A program made the translations under genes and the position numbers. A stretch of DNA of 64,000 bases from assembly GCA_905160935.1 (NCBI GenBank), contig CAJHZI010000308.1, forward strand, positions 405,309 to 469,308, read 5' to 3'. A model generated the notes under the pieces. That model was given only the letters and a program-made list of their open reading frames with translations, made no database searches and had not been told where the DNA came from. Positions 48,824 to 57,300 of this stretch are shown one piece after another. Within the stretch, counting starts at the first letter, position 1; every line of letters starts with the position of its first letter. The stretch is from Enchytraeus crypticus. Its lineage: Eukaryota; Annelida; Clitellata; Enchytraeida; Enchytraeidae.

Positions 48824-51800
48824 ATAGGCCATATATACATACATACATGTATATAATAATAATAATAATAATAAAGGTTTAACGTCCGTTGCCTCATCCA
48901 GGGATGATGTCAGGGACGACCCCAACAGCACACATCACTACAGATCAATTCACCCAGACCAATCTGCGGAAGAAATATGCTGAGGAGAAGTAAGGTCCTA
49001 AACGAAAGCCAGTCCGGTGATTAAGAAATGGTCAAGGTAGATTGATTATGTCTCAATTGGGAAAAGGTAAGTCTTAAGCTTGCTAGAAAATGTTGAAGGA
49101 GAAAAACAAGAGCGAAGATTAGCAGATAAAGAGTAAGAGCAAGGATAGTGGCTGAATTTCTAGTAAGGGATGGACGTAATTGCCTAATCTGACGAATCTG
49201 AAAGAAAGAAGCGCGACAAACAGAAGAAATATGGGATTTAAAGTCAAGGTTTTCATCAAATATGACTTCAAGGTTTTTGGCGGATCGAGAAGGTGGAAGA
49301 GCAAGATTCTGAAAATTAACAGAGTTATTGGTAATTTTACTTCTTTGCAAAGGAGTGCCAATTAAAAGGTATTCAGTTTTGGAGGGATTAACAGCAAGAC
49401 GGTTAGCACAAAACCAGGAATAAACCTTGTCTAGAATGGAGAGATGAGCCAGTTTCTGATCGGAAACATGATTAGAAAAGGAAATATATAGTTGTGTGTC
49501 GTCCTGCATAGAAATGAAAATTTATGGAGGACTGAGCAAGCAGGTAGCTAAGAGGAGTGATATATAAAGAGAAGAGCAATGGACCTAACACTGAACCTTG
49601 AGGAACACCTCGCAGGAGGGGTAGTTCAGAAGAGCGATTTTGACCAATAATAACTGATTGTGTGCGACATGAGAGATATGATGTGAGAAGGGAAAAAGCA
49701 GAATCAGATATGCCAAAACAAGATTTAAGCCTATTTAATAGGATGCCATGGTCAATTGCATCAAAGGCAGCAGAGAGATCTAGAAGAACGAAGGCAGAAA
49801 CCTGTTTACTACTCATGGCCAAGCTAAAATCATTAAGTATACGGAGAAGAGCGGTTTCAGTAGAATGGAGTTTTCTATAGGCAGATTGATAATGAGAGAG
49901 AGAAGGGAAAGAATCAAGATGAGGGCATAAACGGGTATAAATTACCTTTTTAAGAAGTTTAGAGATGAAGTTAAGATTGGAAATAGGACGGTAACTGGAA
50001 AGATCATCTTTTGGTAGAGAAGGCTTTTTTAGCAAAGGAGATACAACTGATTGTTTGAAGGAGGTCGGGAAGATACCTTCTGAGAGTGAGAGGTTGATTA
50101 AGTAAGTAATAGGAGCAACTAAAACATCAATACAGGATTTCAGTAATCGTGTAGGAATGACATCAAGGCTGCAAGATGAGCCAGTAGAGCGAAGAATAAA
50201 ATTGCGTATTTGTTCCGGTTTAGCTGGTGCGAAACTAGAAAGTAGTGATGGTTCAGACATATTTACAGAAATGGAGTTGTCAGTGTCAATGGAGTTGGAG
50301 GGTATAGAGCTACAGAATTTGGCTATTTTGTCATTGAAAAAGTTGAAAAAAGAGGTAGCAAGAGAAGATGGTGAGGTGGTAGAGGGGAGTGACTTGGGAA
50401 TGGTGCGATCAAGCAGAGAGTCAAGTGCTCCCCATAATTTCTTGGGACAATTTTGATTCTGCGAGATTAGATTTTGATAATACAAGCTTTTAGCAGAACT
50501 AATCATTTTATTTAATAATTTTCTTTGTTTTGAGGTACTTGGACTTAATGGCTGGATTTCTTAGTTCAGGTGGATTTTTCAGATCCTTCCTGAACTTAGT
50601 TTCGAGTTTGGAACGTTCAGATTTTTGTTTAAGGATTTGTTCAGAAATGAATGGTTTCCTAGGGTTTGAGCGGCAATGAATGGTCTTGAGAGGGGCATGT
50701 TTGTCTAATATGGAAGAAAGTACGGAGCTAAATTGAGCTGAATATTCGGCAACAATTGAAGATGGATTAAAATACAAAGAAGAGGACACAATATCAGAAG
50801 AGAAGGCATCAATGTTAATAAAAGAGAGTTTTCTATAAGTTTTAAGTGTTCTGGAAGGGTGTACATTAACAGTCACAGGCAATTTACAGAAAATCGCACT
50901 GTGATCTGATGAATGAAGGATCAGAGATTCCATGTTCAAGAAATGACATGTTGTTTCGAGTGATAAGAAGATCAAGAATATGACCAGAGGAGTGAGTAGG
51001 GGAAGCTATATGTTGTTTGAGATCAAAGGTATCAAGTGTTGATAAAAAGGAAGAAGAATAATAGTCATCAGAGTCTAGGTGGATGTTGAAATCACCCATA
51101 ATTATTAAATCAGTGGGTGATGAGGCAATGTCTTCAAGAAGAAAAGAAAAATCAAAAATGAAATTGGCCTTGGATAAAGAAGGTGGTCTGTAGACAATCA
51201 AAAAGAGATAGAATTTGGATTTGCATACAAGACGAAACGACATATATTCAAAAATAAAAACGGAGAACAGTTACAAACAGAAAAAGAAAAAGTTGACCAA
51301 AAATAGCAGCGATACCACCACCACGACCAGAAGAACGACCGGTATGTTGAATGGAATAGTCATGGGGAGTGAGAGAGTTAAGGACAGCAGGTGGAGTATC
51401 AGGAAAGAGCCATGATTCTGTCAAAAACAGAATATCAATGGACTCGCCAAGAATAAACTGTTGAATGAGTTCAGGTTTATTTAGACTTTTTGTAATTGTT
51501 GTGGCAGACCGAATATTGAGGCAGTAAGTGGACAGGTTGGAAAAAGAAGAAACAGGGCCAGGATTCAACTCAACATCGCCTGCTGAATTAAGAGAAAGGA
51601 AAGAAAGATGTTTAAATGTCGTTTAGAAGTGAGAATAAGTGAAACAAAATGAAGATAGGATTTGGAAAAGTATGGCAATGGTAAAGAATCAAGGCATTGA
51701 CAAACGAAGGCCTGCGGTATAGGTTGGTGAGTTTGCATGAGGAAGAAATATAGTCAATGGAACTGCCAGTGAAATGGTTGGTCATTTGTGGAGTAGTCAG

Positions 51801-52189
51801 GGCTAAAAACAAGATAAATGAAAAGAAAGACAAATGAAAGTACATCTATAGCAAGAAAAATGGGAAATGAATTCTTTCTGTGGGTGAAGCAGAAAGAAAT
51901 CAACAAATTACAGTAAAGGAAAAACATTATAGGATAAAAAAATGTGTTTAAATATTATGATAAAAAGCGTGGTAAAAAGTGAAAATAATTAAAACAAATA
52001 TGTTTAAACCATTATCGTAAATTAGAAGAATATAAATGTATATTGAAATGTAGAGAATTATAAGTAATATAGTAGAGCAAAGTATATGAGAAACAATTTA
52101 ACGAATTAAGATAAAATATTAAATTAAAAACTATATAAAGATATTGTTTGTAAATAAAAGTGTCATCCGTTAGGCTCAGCTTAGGCTCT

Positions 52190-52257
<68 letters not shown>

Positions 52258-53192
52258 GGTGAGTAAAAGAAAGATTACACCTGCAAAAAGTTTGAATATC
52301 TCAGGCTACTGTTAATATTTTCAAATAAAACTTTTACCAATTACTAAAGAAATAATTTCTGATGGAGTAGCCAATTTTCATCCATTTTGGTATATAGATT
52401 GGCCAGTTATGCAAGTTTCAGCAGAGCAACCCCCATTTTTACCTAAAAATGGCGTTTGCTACAACGGTAAGGCAGATTGCACTTCATTGACGAGAAGGTA
52501 AAGGTGAACTCTCAGTATTACGTCAATACTTTGCTTCCGGAGCTGCTTGATGATTGCTATGCTCTTCTACCAAATGGTTTCATCTTTCAGCAGAATAATG
52601 CATCGGCTCATGCATCTTGTCATGCACAGGAATGGATCAGCGGTAGAAACCCGGATTTCATTAAGAATGAATGGCCTCCAAACTGTACCGATCTATATCA
52701 TCTGGATTACTATGTCTGGGGAACCAAACTGCATCTCTCTGTCAGAAACACCAGCCGAAGCCTAAAAACAAGACAGAACTGCAGTAAGTGCTACAATCTG
52801 GGAGAGACTGCCCCAAGCTGGCATCAACAAGACTGTCCTGACGTTCCGAAAGCGACTGCAGTCCTGCATAGCAGCGGGAGGAAAGCATATCGAATAGTCA
52901 ATAATGCTAGCAGATGCAACTGGTTACTTCTGAACCACCACAACGACCCTTTTCAGGGCCAAAATAAAAATAAAATAAAATAATTTTTTACAGTAAATTC
53001 AAATACTGTAGGGGGTTGCACTGCCGAAACTTGCATAACTGGGCAATCTATGTACCAAAATGGATGAAAATTGGCCACTCCATCAGAAATTAGATTTTTA
53101 GTAATTGGTAAAAGTTTTATTGAAAAATATTAACAATAGCCTGAGATATTCAAACTTTTTGTAGGTGTAATCGTTTGTTTTACTCACCCTTG

Positions 53193-53275
<83 letters not shown>

Positions 53276-54276
53276 ATTATACAGACTGGGGCAAAAAAAT
53301 TAAAAATTCCCTGGCGAAATCTCAATAACTTCTACAAACCTCAAAATATTTAAGCACAATTTTCGGTGGTTCTAGAGGAAGAATTTTCTGCATATATCCT
53401 GCAAATTTGGTGACAATATATTTTGTAGTAACAAAATTACAGAGTATCTACAAAAAAGTGCTAAAATCAATTTTAACAACATTTTTTAATAGTCGGTCAG
53501 TCTTTTTAAAGTAATTAATGTCCCTGAAATGGGCCATTAATCATCACCTACTTGGGCCGATGACTGCTGGAGCTGTAGGGCCTAGTGCATCTGAACTGAA
53601 GATCTTGAAGCATACAATATATTTTCTCTAACTAGTAAAAGATTTAAAATTCTTTCTTCTGTTTATATTATTTCTAAAAAAATTAGAACATTTCCGATAC
53701 CTTTGTTTAATTAAGCCTTGTTTAAATTTATTTTAGCACATTTTTCGTCGAAACGCTGTAATTTTGTTACTATTAAATATATTTTCACCAAATTTGCAGG
53801 ATATATTCAGAAATGTCTCCTCTAGGAGTTTGGATATTTTTCTTAAATATTTTGATTTTGCCAAAATTATTGAGATTTCGGTAGGGAATATTTTTTATGC
53901 CTCAGTCTGTATATTAATTAATATTATATATTATTATTGTTATATAACATTATATTCAATTAATCAATCAATGAGAATTTAACGTCCGGTTCCTCGTCAG
54001 AATGCAATGTCAGGGACTTTATTTAATAAATGAAATAAATTTATTTATATAATTTCTAATAATTATATAATATTATAATAATGATAGTATATCATTTATC
54101 ATTTATCATTTATCATTTTAGCATATATCATTTATTATATAATTTATTATTGTATTATATATTTAGGCCTACTAAAAACTATTATTTTATATAGTATATA
54201 TATATAATTATATATGTAATATATCTATAATACCTTATAAATATATATATATATACATACAGTATATAGGCCTATA

Positions 54277-54340
<64 letters not shown>

Positions 54341-57300
54341 TATATATCTAATTATGTACATATATAAAAATCATGCAATTAAACGTTTACAAATGGCATA
54401 CACCTTTCTTGTACCTTTCTATATAATTAAGCTACAATATCAGGCTATGTTATGGAAGTCTGCTTTCAGGTTCACATGTTCACACCATCGATCAACAAAT
54501 TTTTCCGGTCCCAACGGCTTGCTGGTATTTTTTCTACCACAGTTTTGAACTTCCACTTTTTAGATAATTTTTAACCCTATCCATAACCCTAACATTTTGT
54601 CTAATATACCTAACCATTTCCTAACCCATACCCTAAACCTATAAAGTGAACCGAGAGGTAATCGAACCTAGGACTCAGAATCTAAAGCCTGACACCTTAG
54701 CCAGTTGACTACTGCAGCTTTCGATCAACTGTGGTTTAATTAATGGAACGATTTAATGGACAACGCATGAAATCTCTCTATACATATAAACATATTTGGC
54801 TATGTTCTAGCCAATTCGATTGCTCGTAATTGAATTCTGTGGTAGTATAGATGACTTTCACAGCTGTTAGCCGCGCCCACTTTTAGACACCTGCCGGCAT
54901 TGGCATCCATATTGGATTACGTTTGTTAATTTTTGGCATTACGTATGTATACTGTAGATATATTTGCATATAAAAAATAAAATTTCTATGTACGTATATT
55001 GCAATTTGTAAAAATGCACACGATTTATTAGTAATATACACAGACAGTGTACCTATGTGCCTCATGAAGTTATATGAACTTACGTATGAAATATATGAGC
55101 TCCGATCTTACCGGTACGCCGTACTTTGTAGAGTCGTCATGTAGCTGGATTCTGTAGTTGAAGGCTTAACTTAAATTAATTATACTCGTTCAGTAAGTCT
55201 TGAGGACTTGCAACACTAGTCTAGTCGTAATTTAATGCTTCAATACACAAAAGACTGTAAAGGATTCAAATACAAACCTGAAGTCTTAAACTATAAGCTA
55301 GTGCAAAAGGCCAAAACTTTCAATATTTCTTTTGTGTACAGATCTATGTATATTCCAATAATTTGACTCTGTTTTGAGAAATTTGACCTTAATCTGCATT
55401 ACGGAAACGGGCAGAAGTTTTGCAATTACTAATTTCATCAAACCATTAAAGCTTGCCAACAATAGGCCTATCTTATATTTCGATTGCTAATTAAATACAT
55501 AAGTACAAAATAAAACAGAAACACGTACATCGTGCGGACAGATTTTTGTTCCCTTTTCCTTAATTCCACTCGTGGAGTCCAAATTTCTGCCATTTCTCCC
55601 AATTAGCCTGTTCCAATGCGGGACACTAATTGGCATAAATGGCAGAAATGCTGAAATTACGTGTAACAAAGCTTTCAAGAACCATCATATCCATTACCAG
55701 TTCATTAACCTGTAAGAAAGAGCCCATGTCCATATGACACAATTTTATACCAAATTAAGATGAAAAACTACTTAAAGATACATATATAGCCGTGTATCAT
55801 ATAGAGTTTTCTGCATCAAAATGGCGGCTTTGAGACGTGTCCATGAAACTTCTCTATAGAATTACATGCCAATGGCTTTACCTCTAAAACAAATCTTATT
55901 AAAACACTTCACATTACTATCAACAATCAGTTTGAAAAATATAGCTTCAGATAGATGATTATCGATTGCACAACGCTGGAAAAGTCTTACGCTAAAGCCG
56001 AATTTAACATCAGTTTCCTGATTCGAAATCAAGCATGGTTTTATAGCTTTATTGGCTGTCGAAACAGGGGAGTCTTCGCCATATAAGTAATGACGCAGTT
56101 TGCGTCACGAAATTTTCCGGGGGGGGGCTACCTGAAAATCAAACTAAGTTACGTTTTGTGTCATAGACCAAAGGGGAGAAGACGCCCCCGTGTCGACTAA
56201 CATGCAACATAATATTAGCCTCATACGACACGGACAGTTAACTGTTTATTGATTCAGTTAATAAAAGGTGCTTGGGCCCGGAGTAAAACCCGAATCAATT
56301 GTTCGAAGTCAACTGTGCTACCGTTTTGAACTGTACTACCTTTATGAACTGTGTTACTCTTATGAACAGTGCTACCCTTTGAACCATGATACCCTTACGA
56401 ACTATGCTATAGTTGTACAACTGATGTATACATGTATGGCTTCAACGCAGTTCGGTGTATTTATGCGAGTAATTAAATGTTAATTCATTAATAAATCTTG
56501 TGTTACTCGAGTGAGCCGATCTAGTCACACTGCTCAGATTCGGTACTACAATTACATTAACAACTATAAAAAGCTATAAAACCAAGTTTAACGTCAGTTT
56601 CCTGCTCTATATCATGTCAGTGACTGGGATAGCTCTTGATTTGAAGCCTGCACCTACTGGTCAGCCGTCGAACATGCCAACGAGATACCGTCTCAGTTTA
56701 TGAAGCGCTATCTACATGTATATTATAATAGATTAAGATACATTGACTGTTGCTATTAGGTTAGTGAATTTATAATATTAATTTATTAATATTAAACTTA
56801 TTTGAGAAAATATCAAGTAATATGTATAAAGACAAGTATAAACATGTAGCTTATTTGAGTTTTTTCAGTCATTTCTTAAGTCTAATTTAGTACTTAAATA
56901 ATTTCCTGAACTATTTTAATTGATAAAAAGATGATTTATTCAAGTAAAAATTCTGAGCACAATCCTGTGTAAATGTAATTAAGTCAACCTTCATATGACG
57001 ACGCTACAGCTGAAAGTCGTTTGTTTATAAACAACGCATTAAACACAATGATAAATACAATAAAAATTATATAATGTTCCTTAAATTGACATTTATATTG
57101 GCATTTACCTCGTGGAAGCTGATGATTACATACTGCTGGAAAGCATTTTACCATTTCCTATCTACGAATAAGAAAGAAACACATTGAGAACGATTATTTT
57201 GTGCTTTTAAAATCAAACTGCTAGCTTCGACAACGCAAAAACAGCAGTTGTTTATTAACACACTGCGTCCAACCTTCACCGTTAAGTGTCTGTTTACTTA

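Larger units (their letters stand above)
48853..51845 (-). mobile_element. Family A LINE (CR1/L2-like), nearly complete coding region, frameshifted
   Basis: From 5' (51845) to 3' (48853) the order is: a hydrophobic leader frame, a 2A-like motif, an APE-type endonuclease, a reverse transcriptase, a C-terminal region with a deletion, a short 3' region and an (ATT)n tail. The enzymes would nick target DNA and copy the element's RNA in place. At least five frame breaks occur: before the 2A motif, in the endonuclease near 51246 and 50890, at about 50512, and in the catalytic YADD box near 49505. The copy is dead but young, judged by its near identity to 38840-39634. It sits in intron 1 of the Ig gene on the same strand. 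Confidence 0.88.
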
